From Anseranas semipalmata (lineage: Eukaryota; Chordata; Aves; Anseriformes; Anseranatidae): 64,000 nucleotides of DNA. The notes under the pieces are model-generated. The model saw nothing but the letters and a program-made list of their open reading frames with translations. It searched no databases and was not told the origin of the DNA. The translations under genes were made by a program, and so were the position numbers. This document shows positions 1 through 12,020 of this stretch, piece by piece (position 1 is the first letter of the stretch; each line of letters begins with the position of its first letter). The stretch lies in contig VXAA01004297.1 in NCBI GenBank assembly GCA_013399115.1, positions 311,892-375,891 on the forward strand. The letters run 5' to 3'.

Positions 1-2049
1 CCTGTATTCAAGCCACAGTACTCCCAGATCAGATTTGACTTCCAACCCTGCGTGCAATATTCACATCTCTTGACACATGCTACATAACTCCCTGGTATCT
101 TTAAGAATCAGAACACTGTACATTTATCAGTCAGAAATCACTGACCTGTCTTTCCTACAGCCTGTGCAAGTATAGACTTGATATAGCATCCAGATGCTAA
201 ATTTCTTCCTTAATCACATGTAATTTAACTTATGTATCTTAATGCATGGAGTCTACAGTTATATAAAGATCAGGAATTTGAAATCCATCATCCCTTATCT
301 GCAGGTTTACTGTTTACAGAGAACCTTACACACCCCTGCTAACCCAGGCAGAAGTCTGATCAAAGTGGATTATAATACAATATGTGTTGCAGGTAAATTA
401 ATTGTGAACAACCTGAAATAAATAGGACAATCTCATCAAAACGTAAAGAAGATACTAACCTTTTAATGCTTCCACAAGTTAATTAAAAAGGTAATGAATA
501 CTTTATAAAAGGTGTAGCTTAAAACCCTTAAAACTGAAAAGTATTTTCCAGAAAGACTTCTTTAAGGTACAGCAGGTCGTAGTTGTTTTGTAAATATGGG
601 GTGTTGACAGGCAGATCCTCAGAAATAACCTAGATGCTTTAATTAACGATATCAGACAGACGTAAAAATCAGTTTACAACAGCTTTTATCTCCAGATAAT
701 ATTCTGCACTAAAGCAGAAACAATCTTGTTTTGACCGCTATTTTAATCCACATAAGTGTAGATATACAGGCTGACAGTTTTTATGAGTCATCCAGATGGC
801 AAAGATGTCTGATATCAAAACTAGCATTAATATCTTATATCTCAAGAAATGTAGTCCCGTTACAGTTATAACAACACAAGCAGCCTGAAGATTTCGAAAA
901 GGACCAGTTAGAGTGATTGCTGAGAGCACCCCAGAGTACGCATAAAAATAATTTCTTTTGTTCTTTTTTTTTTTTCTTTTTATAACTACATAACTAGAGC
1001 ATTGTATAATTCTGTATAAAACCATAAAAATGACAGATACCTTAAGGATGGTACTAATCAACAACAGAGTTCTCCCTGTGATTTGTTAGCTGAATTACTC
1101 AGACTTTAGGTAACATTTTGCAGGACAGCTGCTCAGGGAGTAACATTAGATGCCCCATGCTTTCTGCCATTTATCCTTACGCTGTGCGACTGTTAGGTAT
1201 AACAACACAACTGAAAATATTCTGCACTGGAAGCAATATCAACAGGAGAGGGTCCTTTCCATTTCTAAAATTCTGCTAAATCATTTTTTGTATTTTAAGT
1301 CCCCCAAGTCACTGCCACTCTGCAGATTTTCCATGTCATCTCTGACTATGAAGGTTAAACAATTTCTAAAATCTACTGAATCACAACACATGTGGAAAAC
1401 TTTAGCTGTGATATATCTCTTTTGCAGCACGATTAAAAAGAGACTAAAGTAGTAGTCTTATGAATTTATGTATATAAACACCATTTGAATTAGATTGCAA
1501 AAGCCAATTCTTCGCACTAGTATTAAACAGGCTGAACCATTATAGTGCCAGTATGATAAGCAAGAATGCTGAAAAAAATTTAGTTTCTCCAAACAAGTTG
1601 AACCGTCACAAAGGGAATCCTTAGAAACAAAAGCTGCCTAAAAAATTAACTGTAATACATTTAAAAGATTTTGTCTGCTTGTCTGACCCTTGGGGACTTC
1701 ATATGATCATTTATCATGTGGTTTCTTCAGACTCCTTTTTCCTCTCAGATTGCTGTGAACAGCCACCCACCTCCTGACCATTTGTCTGTAAACTTCACTT
1801 TCTAAGTACATAACATCCCTGGTTTATTACTTTGCCCGTTGTCTCATTTTTTTTCAGGAGAGAAGGGATTGGGATCAAAATAGAAAAGCCAGATAGAGCC
1901 ATCATTTTGTTTATTTGTTTGTTTCTGGAAGGAGGCTTGAAAAAGTCTTTCACCATAATGAAGTTTCATTTCAGTTTTTTAGAATCTTGCTTTTTGCAAC
2001 GTAGGTTGGCCATTGTCATGCAGAAGAAGTTTATCTACGTTTATTACAA
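1..2049. other. Non-coding stretch upstream of GPR183 (UBAC2 intron)
   Basis: AT-rich DNA with a T-rich run near 966-980. I see no recognisable gene, repeat family or RNA. By synteny it belongs to the UBAC2 intron on the - strand and to the 5' flank or first intron of GPR183 on the + strand. The 108-codon minus-strand ORF at 738-1064 resembles nothing I know and is probably chance. Confidence 0.5.
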
Positions 2050-2078
2050 AATATCCCCTTTTGTTTTTTCATGTTAGG
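2050..2078 (+). other. GPR183: Probable splice acceptor of the GPR183 coding exon
   Basis: A pyrimidine-rich run ends in TTAG at 2074-2077, directly before GTCTACTGAGG. Mammalian GPR183 has a short noncoding first exon and a coding second exon, so the coding exon probably starts at 2078, leaving 37 nt of 5' UTR before the ATG at 2115. The matching 5' exon was not identified and may lie before the window start. Confidence 0.6.
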
Positions 2079-2114
2079 TCTACTGAGGTTCCTGCAGAAA
2101 CACTGGTTGCAGAA

Positions 2115-3182
2115 ATGGACGCTTTCACAACTTCTCAGACAAACAGCTCTACCTGTGACTTATATGAACATAAAGATACAGCAAGGATACTCCTGTCTGT
2201 GTTCTACAGCCTCATCTTAATTCTTGGAGTGCTTGGAAACACAATTGCCCTCACTGTCATTTTCAAAAACAGAAAAAAGATCAATTCTACTACCCTCTAC
2301 TCAACAAATCTCGTCTTCTCAGATCTATTGTTTTGTATCGCCCTGCCTACAAGGATAGCCTACTATGCCCTGGGATTCCACTGGCCTTTTGGAGAAGCAT
2401 TATGTCGAATAACTGCTCTCTTGTTTTACATCAACACTTATGCAGGTGTAAACTTCATGACGTGCTTGAGCATTGACAGGTTTTTTGCTGTCGTCCATCC
2501 CTTCCGATACAAGATCAGAAGGATTAAATACGCTAAGGGCATTTGTGTGTTTATCTGGTTTCTCGTGTTCAGTCAAACTTTCCCATTACTTATACAACCC
2601 ATGACACAGGAAGAAAACGAAAGGACTACGTGTATGGAATATCCAAACTTTGAAAAAATAGCCCATCTACCATTTATACTTCTTGCTGCCTGTTTAGTAG
2701 GGTACCTTATTCCCCTTGGAATTATACTATTTTGTTACTCTCAAATTAGCTGCAAACTTTTTCAAACAGCCAAGGAAAATCCACTGACTGAAAAATCAGG
2801 GATAAACAGAAAAGCCATCAATACAATCATATTTGTAATTGTTGTGTTCATCATCTGCTTTACCCCTTATCACGTTGCAATCATACAACACATGATTAAG
2901 AAGCTTCAGAACCAACCCTTGTGCAATGAAAAGCAAGTTTTCCAGAAGTCACTCCATTATACTGTGTTTCTGATGAATTTTAATTGCTGCCTAGATCCTT
3001 TCATCTATTTCTTTGCATGCAAAGGATATAAAAGAACTGTATTGAAAATACTGAGACGACAAGTGAGCGTATCAATTTCAAGTGCTGTCAGGTCACACCA
3101 TGAAGAAAGCTCACGCGATGTGGGAGAGACACAAATGATGGTACTTGCAAAATCTGCCAATGGGAAGTTACCTGAAAAATAA
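2115..3182 (+). CDS. GPR183: G protein-coupled receptor 183 (EBI2), oxysterol receptor
   Basis: Class A GPCR of 355 residues (human protein 361). In mammals it binds 7-alpha,25-dihydroxycholesterol, couples to Gi and positions B cells, T cells and dendritic cells in lymphoid tissue. Seen here: an N-terminal sequon (N10-S-S), seven hydrophobic segments, DRF at 121-123 (DRF is normal for this receptor), FTPY at 249-252 in TM6, and DPFIY at 294-298 in TM7. Residues equivalent to the human oxysterol-pocket R87, Y112, Y116 and Y260 are present as R80, Y105, Y109 and Y252. The Ser-rich C-tail QVSVSISSAV is retained. The coding region is one exon. I chose the ATG at 2115, in the peptide start MDAFTT, because an in-frame ATG-like extension to 2013 crosses a polypyrimidine tract plus AG that looks like the splice acceptor of this exon. 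The gene lies antisense within UBAC2. Identity is by remembered family similarity; very sure. Confidence 0.97.
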   Translation: MDAFTTSQTNSSTCDLYEHKDTARILLSVFYSLILILGVLGNTIALTVIFKNRKKINSTTLYSTNLVFSDLLFCIALPTRIAYYALGFHWPFGEALCRITALLFYINTYAGVNFMTCLSIDRFFAVVHPFRYKIRRIKYAKGICVFIWFLVFSQTFPLLIQPMTQEENERTTCMEYPNFEKIAHLPFILLAACLVGYLIPLGIILFCYSQISCKLFQTAKENPLTEKSGINRKAINTIIFVIVVFIICFTPYHVAIIQHMIKKLQNQPLCNEKQVFQKSLHYTVFLMNFNCCLDPFIYFFACKGYKRTVLKILRRQVSVSISSAVRSHHEESSRDVGETQMMVLAKSANGKLPEK

Positions 3183-4926
3183 AGTCTGTAGTATACCGCA
3201 GTGAAGCAGGCTTAAAAATCCTGGGTCCACGGTAAAAACTCTTAGTGTTCCCTGTACAGCAGCTTAAGGAATATTCTGTTTCTCAGACTATCAGGACATC
3301 AAGGAATGATGTTAGACTGAAAAAGAATTATCACAGGACAGCAGGAAAACTCAAAAGTACAATTTCCTAGTTACGCCGTTTTGACTGATCTCATTACTTT
3401 TTCCAGGAAATGCACACCACTGTGAATGCTCAAATTCCATACTGCACATACTTACTCCTGGATGTTATTAACTCAAGCAAAGACTTGAGTCAATTTAACT
3501 GGATGTCTGAGAAAGGATTAAACCAAAAATAGCTTACAATTCAGAGTGACTACAACTAGCACATCTGAAAATTGCAAGACTCCGAGCTGAGCTCCAATTA
3601 CAGCAATGGTTTTGTTATCCCAGTCACACAAGCAAAGGAATCAAACTTTTAGATAAAATGGACAACTTCTGTGCACAGTTTGACTATCACTAGTGCTTAG
3701 TTTTTAGTCCCTTGGAGGTAAAACTGCATTTTATAGTACTTGGAGCTTGTATGTCATAATGGAAAATTCACAGAGATACCATTGTCAAGCATAATAGATG
3801 AAAATTTAATGAACTCTTTGGTTCTCCCCAATACTAAATATCTCCCATACATTAAATCATTCACCTTTTCACGGTGTATTATCTCTCAAATCCTTTTCCT
3901 GAAGGAGAATTTTTCTTTCTAGTGTGTATTATAGAGTCTTTAAGTTGTATATAAATTATTTATAAACACAAAAAATAAGTTGATGCTAGAGACTGAAATA
4001 CGAAAACTGCACTGTTTCAGTTAAAAGAGCATTGACACAGGGTGCTTCAGAACTTCTGCTGAAGTCAGACACGGACGCCAAACATTGTAGAAACAGGAAT
4101 AAAAGTTCACAGTTGAAGTTACCAAAAAGTAATTTACCAGATTATCTCTAATGCGGCGAGCACTGTTTACGTGAGAGATCAATAAATGGGAACAGCAGGA
4201 CTGGCTGGGAAAGAACAAGCTTTCCCACCATGCCTTCACAGAGAATGTCCGGAATCCATTTGGGCACACTGAAATGGTGCCAGAGAAAAGACCAAATGAC
4301 TTAAACACGTCCTACTGGAATTGGCCGACTACCAATGTACATCCAGGATGCAGGTCTTGGGTTCCTGCTGTCATGCCCTTCCGTAACGTGACAGTTTCCT
4401 TCCCTCCTTTATTCCTGGCCCACACGTCTTTTCTTTTGTCTTCTGTCTTATTAATATACCAACATAACTTGGTAATTGCACCATGTGATGAAAAAGGAAA
4501 ATTAAAGAATGCCTGATAATTACTTGTAAAAGCTATGCCAGATGTCAGAATAAATGATATTTATTGCAGCTGTATCTCTCCAACATTGAGAATGTACTGG
4601 AAAGTCATCAAACAAACATAGTTACATTTGTAATCTTGAAATTCCTTCCTTCCTTACATGTTGACCTCCACCTACCTGCAAACATGGAAGGGTCGTATCT
4701 GAACAGCAGTACGGAAATGTTAATTAATAATTACTTTATCATGGGAAAGAAAATGCAAAAGACCCTATATTTCAAACCACTTAGACTGTCAAAATTGAGC
4801 TTCTAGTTACAAAAGACACTATGCAGCCACAGGAAAGTGGAGTAAGAAAATTTGTTTTTAACAGGAGAAGTTCTACTTAGTTCTGTATACCATAGCAGTT
4901 CTGCTCTTGTCGTCTTTTTTAATAAA
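3183..4926 (+). other. GPR183: Probable 3' UTR of GPR183 with candidate poly(A) signals
   Basis: AT-rich sequence with no supported gene. AATAAA hexamers occur at 3178-3183 (overlapping the stop codon), 4549-4554 and 4921-4926, with ATTAAA at 4501-4506. Any of these could end the GPR183 transcript; the one on the stop codon is too close to give a normal 3' UTR. RNA evidence would be needed to choose. Short ORFs here have no recognisable products. Confidence 0.35.
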
Positions 4927-7379
4927 ATATTTGAAAACAGTATTTAAGAATTTGTTGCTACAGGAATAAATAAATGATAACCTGATAAAACCACAGACAG
5001 ACCACCCATGATTGCCCAGAAGTTGTAGAAATAAAATATATATATTATTAACATCACACCATTACAAGCTCTTTTTAGTCTATTAATGCCTGTTTTTTTT
5101 TTTTACTTTTGGTATGCATTTCTTCTATGATTATAAAACATTAAAGGCAAGAAGTCTTTTTATATTCATCTGTAAACTATAACTCAAATATATATCACAA
5201 CACCACATAATGCAGGTATTTATTCAATTTTAAGCGGAAATGAAGTGAAGGTCTATACTGAAAATCTTGACATCAGTTTCTCTGTCCCCGTTTTCTCATG
5301 TTAGCAATTCCGTTATTTTCAAGTCTAGACTTTGAGAATGTTGATGTGATTTTGAAAACGAACAGCTAACTTCATATCAAAACACTGCTTTTGCTCAATT
5401 GTGTTGGGCCAGTCAGATACTGGTTTGAAAAAAGCTCTTTTTTTCCTCCTTATTTTATTATTTCTTAGATACTGAAAAAAACAATACAATAAAGACCTTT
5501 AAAAACTATGATAAGCTCAGCTTCCTGACCAGAGTCCTAAAGAGAGAGACAGTGACAATTTATAGCTGTGGCAGCTGATGCCACTGCTTCCCCTCACTGC
5601 TTGTCAGCACTCGCAGCTCATGCAAACTCGTATCAGTGAGGAGACTCTTCTATGTGTGCTTATCTGAAACTGCCAAAAGTAGTGGTGGTGGTTTCAGCTG
5701 GCCTGGGACACTGCTTTAGAGTAGCTTAGAGAGCATCTGTCTTATTTCTTCTACCACTTGTGCTGTGGGGCTGGTAGCCATCGCCAGAGAGATGGTAACA
5801 AGCTGCTGCATGGGAGCAAAGTAAGGCCGGTAATATTAAAAACCTAGAGCTCTTCCCAAATGACTGGTTTTCTTCAAGATGCCTTTTTCCATTCATTCTG
5901 CAGGCACTCTTCCCCCAGTATTGTTTGTCTGAATATTTTTACAACAGTAGTTACCCACAACTCGAGTCCCTCTCCTCCTACATGCTGCACACACAAGAAT
6001 AAAGGAGGTAAAGCCATATCTGATATCTCTTTTCCTCCCCAACACTGAGTATATAGCAGATGCTGTGGAAGCAGTAAGTGAAAGGGCTCTGAACACATAA
6101 ACAGACTCTGTTGAAATAAAACAATGATTAAGTATCCTGACTTTCTCCTTTGAAAGAAGGTTAGTCATTGACACCACGGAGGTTCATACCAGTAAATTCC
6201 TGGAGCAGGACCCTCAGAAATTTAAATGAGGATTGACAGACAGCTCTTCCAAAGGTAGCATCTTGTTGGTGAGCGTATAACATTTAGTAAATGTGACCAG
6301 CTACAGGTAGATGCCCAGGAATACTGGCTGCCAGTGCTTCTCACTGAGTAGGTACTTCAAACTACTTCTAAATCCCTTGTTTGAGGTCTCATGGAACACT
6401 GTCTTACAGTAAACCAAAGTTCTTATTAATGAGTCAGATATCTAAGTGCAAGACACATTGTGAAGAGACTGGGCATCCCCTGGATCTTGGCACTTTCCAC
6501 AAAGAGGAAGGAAAGATCTGATTCTGTTGGTCTAAAAAGACAACAGCATGCCATGCCATGCAATACGTGGCTGAAGCAGCATGAGCTTTACAAGAGAAAA
6601 TTAGAAGCCGTCTTTGGTAAAAACTTCTGATGACCTTTTCCATGTGACAGGCTGGGTCGTACGGATCTGGATCTCACTCACCCTTTTCAGAGATCAAGCA
6701 AGCAGCTGACAAGTATCAATATGTTCAAGTGGCTTACTCATTATGAGGCTCTGATTGACGTTCTACAGACAAACAGAGTCTCTATTTGGAGGGTGAAGTC
6801 CAGTCAGGATCTTAAAAACTGTTCATGACAAAATGATAGAATACCTTTCAATTCAAGACTTAGGAGTGTATGGTGAGGGCTGCTGCTAAGAGGACTTCAA
6901 TGAGACTATGAGAAAGGCCACATTTTTTTAATTCCAGTAGATAATCAAGGGTAAATGGAAGAGTCAATGATGGGGAAAACAACTTCAAAGAATCGCCATT
7001 TTACAAGTCTCTTCACTAAGTTAGACCAGGTAGAGTCCTCTTTGCTGTTTCCTACCAGAAAGATATGATTTCCTGAGACATCCAAAATTCAGGCAGTGAA
7101 GGGAAAATATTTTAGATTCAGGTGAAGATCAGCAGTCCTAACAGAAAGCAGAGTAGCATTCTGGGTTTCCAAACAGACAGACTCATCAGTCCATGAAACC
7201 AAACCCACCCAGGCCATGACAAGCCTTTCTGTTGGAGTATTCAAAGCTCCTGGAAAGTTGACAGAAGGGACGTAGTTATCTCCAAATAGGTACTGCTTCC
7301 TTGTAGGACTGGGAAGATCTCGCATTATGCGGTTTGTTGATATATAACACAGTAACGGTGTGGTCTGTAAATATCTAGG
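4927..7379. other. Intronic stretch, possibly including decayed ERV sequence
   Basis: No gene recognised. AT-rich up to about 5500, then closer to average composition. A block near 5685 resembles the start of bird ERVL LTRs (a degenerate form of TGTCCTGGTTTCAGCTGG), so part of 5685-7379 may be decayed retroviral sequence leading to the clearer LTR end at about 7.4-7.66 kb. That link is a guess. Confidence 0.3.
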
Positions 7380-7665
7380 TGTGGTGACCAACTTGAAAAA
7401 GTAGGGGAAGAAAGGAGTAGAGTATTTTGTTTTCCAAGGTGTACATTGCTCAGAGACTGGCTGAATATCAGTCTGCTTGGGGGAGGTGGTGAGCAACTGA
7501 TTTTGCATTGCTTGTTTTCTTTCTCACCTATTAAACTGTCTTTATCTCCACCCATGAGTTTTCTCGCTTTTACTCTCCCTATTCTCTTCACCATCCAGCT
7601 GGGGGGGAAGGAGTGAGCAAGCACACGTGTGGGTGTTTAGCTGCTGGCCAGCGTCAGTCCATCAC
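7380..7665 (+). mobile_element. Avian ERVL-type LTR, 3' portion (R/U5 end)
   Basis: The stretch holds the hallmark 3' end of a common bird ERVL LTR: a GGTGGTGAGCAACTG segment, then TTGCATTGCTTGTTTTC, a poly(A)-signal variant ATTAAA followed by CTGTCTTTATCTC, CACCCATGAGTTTTCTCGC, a G-run followed by AGTGAGC, and an end resembling the usual GGTTAAACCACGACA but diverged (CAGCGTCAGTCCATCACA). Orientation is +. The U3 start is not clear, so this may be a solo or 5'-eroded LTR. No intact retroviral protein frame is visible. Confidence 0.75.
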
Positions 7666-10600
7666 ACAGGTCTACCTGAAAGTTCTGCTCCAAGACCATA
7701 TATGCTCCATATATAATCTACACTCAGTGTCCAGAGAGTAGTTCATGTGCTCACCAACCAAGCAGGGACACAGATGAAATTATCCTCCACATTCATACTC
7801 CTTTCAAACACTGTTTCTACCAACTCACGGATTTGGTTATGTATCTAAGGACAGAGAACTGCCCCAAGCAAAAAGACTCATGAATTGAGACAAAGTTTAA
7901 TAGGTAAAGGAAAAAAAAAAGCGATGCAAAACTAGTCACTCATCACCACCTGCCCAGAATTAACATCTCATTTGTAAATAAAATGGAGCTAAACCTGCAA
8001 AGCCCTCATGCCAAGTCTGGCAAAAGAGGTGCATGCTGCCATCTGCCCCGTGCAGACCAGAAGACTCTTCACAGGTAGATGATGAGTAATTTACACACAT
8101 GCAATAAGATTTATGGGAAGTGGTCTTGAGAGAAAAAGCCTCTGGCTACTGTAGAGCCTGTATATTCAGGCATTCAGTGGGGATCATTTATGTACGTATT
8201 TACCTTAAAGACTGAAGAAATCAGGACTGTAAGAGCTATCAGATCTATCTACAGAAAAAAAAGGGGATTTTTAAGAGCCCACTGCCAAATTATAGGTGCT
8301 CTACTGTCAAACCTAAGACCTCTGTAAACATTCTTAATGCTAAGAATTAAGAGGCAAAACCTTAAACTTTTAATAGTCATTGCCCACAGTGAACAAAGGT
8401 ATTCATGACTGGGAGGCGGAAGTAAGAAATATGTTTTTGTTTTGTTTTATAGAGTACTCAAGTTTTTTAATTCTAACAGAAAAGAGTCTCAAGACCAATT
8501 TTAAAGTTAAATTCAGTAGCTATAAAATCTTTCTCCTTTAGGTGTTTAGGACTGGCCTCCAAATCTAGCAGGTCTTTGAGCCAAAAGCAGATTCTCAGGG
8601 GATGGGTCCAGAATAACAGAAGGGTTTCAAGGACTAGGAGGTAGCACTCTCAGCTTTGCATTGTTTAACTACAGGTAAGTAACAGAAAACATTTTGAAGT
8701 CATGGGCTGTCATGGATGAGAGAGATTTGACAGTCTCCCCAGAAGGATGACAAACTGAGGAAGAGCAATGATTACTATAGGAAGTTATACAGCACAGCTC
8801 TTGGCAATCTTTTGAAAATGTTGCCCGGGTGCCTCAGACTATAGCACCCAAGTGGGAAGACAAGCACACTTAGCTCACTGCCTACTCTCATGAAGGTTTT
8901 TTTGCTGTTTGGAGTGGGAGGAACTTACAGGAGCGTAGCTGAGCCTGTACGAAACTGCATAAGGTCCAAATGTAATGTTTCTCCTACTGTAAGAGTAGCC
9001 TATGACCCAGGTAACATAGAGTGGCCCTGAAGTCTTGAAAAGAGTTTAAAATTGCATCTGTATGAGGTGCCAAAGACATCCTGTCCTTAAGTGAAGATAC
9101 CTGGAAGGTGGGCCTAGCCATGATTATCTGAATCATGGCTCCAGAGGACTATTCAGGGAAGAAGCTAGCTGTGAGCTCCTGGAATGATAACTAAATTTTC
9201 TCAGTTTGTAGTGGAAGCAGAACCCGGTCTCAAGGCATGAAAGTGAGTCACACACATAGTGGACAAAGAGTGTTTGAAGAAAGGGAAGATACTGCAGAAG
9301 ATTTTCTCCACTCCAGCATTGCCAGAAACTGGCAGATTGGCTCTATGGATGGGTGTTGGCTACTCAAAGGGCAGCAGTCACATTTGTGAGGATTACAGCA
9401 GGCAGAACAGTAGTCCATGGTAGCTGTTGGGTTCAAATATTTAGTTACAGACATTTTTGTTTTTTTTGCAATGCAAAGGCCTTAAAACAAGTGGGTGCGT
9501 GGGTGTGTATGAGGGGTGATTGATGAGGTATCTCCACTGCTGAGAACTCTCTCATATTTTATTTGGTAGAGAATGTGACAGAGCACATAGAAATAAAAAT
9601 TACGGTGGTGGTCAAAGAGTACATCTTAACTGCCTCTGTCTAAGTCCAGAAAAGAAAGCTGTACAGACATCTATTGTTGAACACTACAGAAGCATACATG
9701 ACCAAGTGAAGGTTCATCACGTGAAAAATCACGAAAACAGACATGCAATTTCAGCACAAGAACGTTTAATGCATTCGCCTTTTCCTTAGCTGTGAATGCA
9801 AAGCTAGGGACTACTACTGCAAATGCTCAGACAGGTTCCCCCAGCCACCTTGGGCTAGGGACATTGAAGCCCAACTGAAAGCGTGGAGATAAAGAACACA
9901 ATCTCCTGTGGCTTACGGTCCCAGCTGAAGAGAACGGGTATTCCCCAAGGTGTCACTGCCTGACTCTTCTGGCTGTCAGCCTGAAAGCTACACAGTTGAG
10001 AAACCTGTCAGTAACATGGTCACCTCCTAGCAAAAGACAGTAACAGCAGCTGTCTAAAACAGTAAACATGCTACCACAAATAACACAATTCCTGAAGCTA
10101 CTTAATGACTCCTCTTTTACCAGCCAGCTCACTAGCATAAAAAGAAAATGTTTTTTGTTTTTTAAACAAATGTTGCCATAAAGACTAATTTTGTTCTGAA
10201 ATTCAAAAGCTTTCAGGTAAGCAAGGAATGAACAGACTCCATGAGAACTGTAAGCCTGTAACAAAAGAAAAATGAATATGGCACAACTGAAGAGAATGAG
10301 AAGAGAAGCTCTGCCTTACACAACCAGCTTTGGATGAACTGAAAAGCAGGGATATACTCTGTCTCTTCTACCTCCATTCCTGTAGTACAGAGCAGAAGAA
10401 GAACTCAAGACAAAGCTCAACAGTTAGTGTCTTAGCAGTATCTTTCTATGCTGTTTCAATACACACAAGGTGGATGGACACCAAGAATCACCTGAAAAAC
10501 ATCAAATTAATTTTAGTGATATATTTCCAAGTATCATCTGGGTTAGGCAGTAGTCTGTAGACTAAGGCTATGCTACAGAATGAACACAGCCAAGATGCAA

Positions 10601-10689
10601 CTGTTCTCTGAAGAAAAACTGAGGAATTGCTGTTTGGGTAGTAAATGCTCAAACATAACATCCCCCCAGAATACTATCTTGGCTTCCTG
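7666..10689. other. Intronic stretch without recognised content
   Basis: Mixed-composition DNA with only short, unrecognised ORFs. No CR1 tail, RNA gene or simple repeat of note was seen, apart from short A-runs (about 7909) and T-runs (about 9460). Old diverged repeats cannot be excluded by eye. Confidence 0.4.
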
Positions 10690-10694
10690 GAATG

Positions 10695-11060
10695 TCTAAC
10701 TTTGGACTTCCTAAGGTAGATGTCTTATCTTTGCATACAACAGTCCACAAACCATTTTCTTCCATCAGTCTGTCTGATCCCCTTTTGAACTCAAATAAAA
10801 TATTAATGTCTGTAGCATCTTGCAGCAAGAAGTTCCACAATTTAACTATGCACGGTGTCTAGAGCCATTTCCTTTTGTTTGTGACACCTGTTAGTTTCAT
10901 TTGAAGTCCTCTGCTTGCTGTAGTGGAAATGAGTGAACACACTGACTCACTATTTCACTCTGTCCACATCACTCATGATTTCACAGACATGCATCAAATC
11001 CCTTCCCTTTAAGTCATCTAATCTCTTCTCCTTTGCACAGCCAGCTCAAAGCTGTTGGTC
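10695..11060 (-). mobile_element. Ancient CR1/L3-type LINE relic, antisense
   Basis: The stretch matches, with heavy decay, the amniote-wide CR1 3' region. It reads on the + strand as a 'GTCTGATCCCCTTTTGAACTC' block, 'AAGTTCCACAATTTAACTATGC', a 'TTTCCTTTTGTTTGTGAC' block and a 'TTAAGTCATCTAATCTCTTCTCC' block in the expected order. It is much more diverged than the other CR1 copies here and lacks the 3' ATTCTATGATTC tail. It probably predates birds. Identity rests on remembered consensus pieces. Confidence 0.6.
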
Positions 11061-11329
11061 ATTTCATCCAAATTACAGACAGAAGAAGGAAAGAAGGCAA
11101 TTGCACAGAAGGAATGCAAATCCAACTGTATTAGAGCTGGGTGGCAGAAGAGAACAGGGTATCTCTACACACAGGGAGATCAACAGTGCACTGACCTACT
11201 TTACCTAACACAGTAGCACACAGGTGAGTCTCAAAATTTGGATCCTACCTCATGACTACCAAATTTGGATCACATTGCTCAAACGCATTAAATAAAGAAA
11301 AATAAGACCTCAAATGGCCGGAAAAATAG

Positions 11330-12020
11330 GCTCAAAGGAATCTCATGAAGATCAGAAAAGTCAAATCCAAAGTCCTGCACCTGAGATGGAATAACACCAT
11401 GCCACAGTGCAGGCTGGGAATTTACTGGATAGAGAGAAGCTTGGCAAAAATGGCCTGGGGTCTTAGAGGACAATAAGGTCAATAAGAGTCAGCAGTGTGA
11501 CCTCTTGGCCAAACATGTACTGGACTGTGTTACAAAGAATGTCAAGGGAAGTGATCCTTCCCTATTCAGTAGTCATGAGACCACACCTGTAGTGCTGTGT
11601 CCAGTTTTAGGTTCCTCAGCAGAAGGACATTGACATACTGGAACAAGTCCAGCAGAGGGCCACCAAAAAACAACTGGGGGCTGTAGCATGTGATACTTGA
11701 GAAGAGTATGAGAGAGCCAAGTTTGTTCAGTGTGGAGAGGGAAGACAAGAGAGGAGATGCCTAATGGGCATCTTCAACCACCTAATGAGGGCACAGCAAA
11801 GATGGAGACACACAGTAATCGGCACAAGTTGCAGCAAGAAACAATTAAACAGTAGGAAGCATTTTTTCACCATGACGTTAGTTGCACAGAAAGGCTGTGC
11901 AATTTCTATCCTTAAGAAATATTCAACACCTGACCGGACAGAGCCCTGACTGAATTGGTACTACAAGGGTTGGAGAAAACAATCTCCTAAGACTCCTTCC
12001 AACCTGCATCCTTCTATGAC
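11330..12020 (+). mobile_element. CR1 LINE fragment, sense
   Basis: A 5'-truncated CR1 3' region. It contains the conserved 'CAGCAGAAGGACATTGACATACTGGA' type segment (recognisable though diverged), 'CAGAGGGCCACCAA', the 'GGCATCTTCAACCACCTAATGAGG' region and a 3' end 'CCTTCCAACCTGCATCCTTCTATGA'. Several indels break the ORF2 C-terminus and 3' UTR. An old copy, with no coding capacity. Confidence 0.85.

Noticed and set aside
738..1064. 108-codon minus-strand ORF with several hydrophobic stretches, looking like a membrane protein
   Set aside because: It starts in T-rich low-complexity DNA (which yields hydrophobic and Lys-run codons), has no family resemblance to UBAC2 or its neighbours, and lacks supporting splice context.
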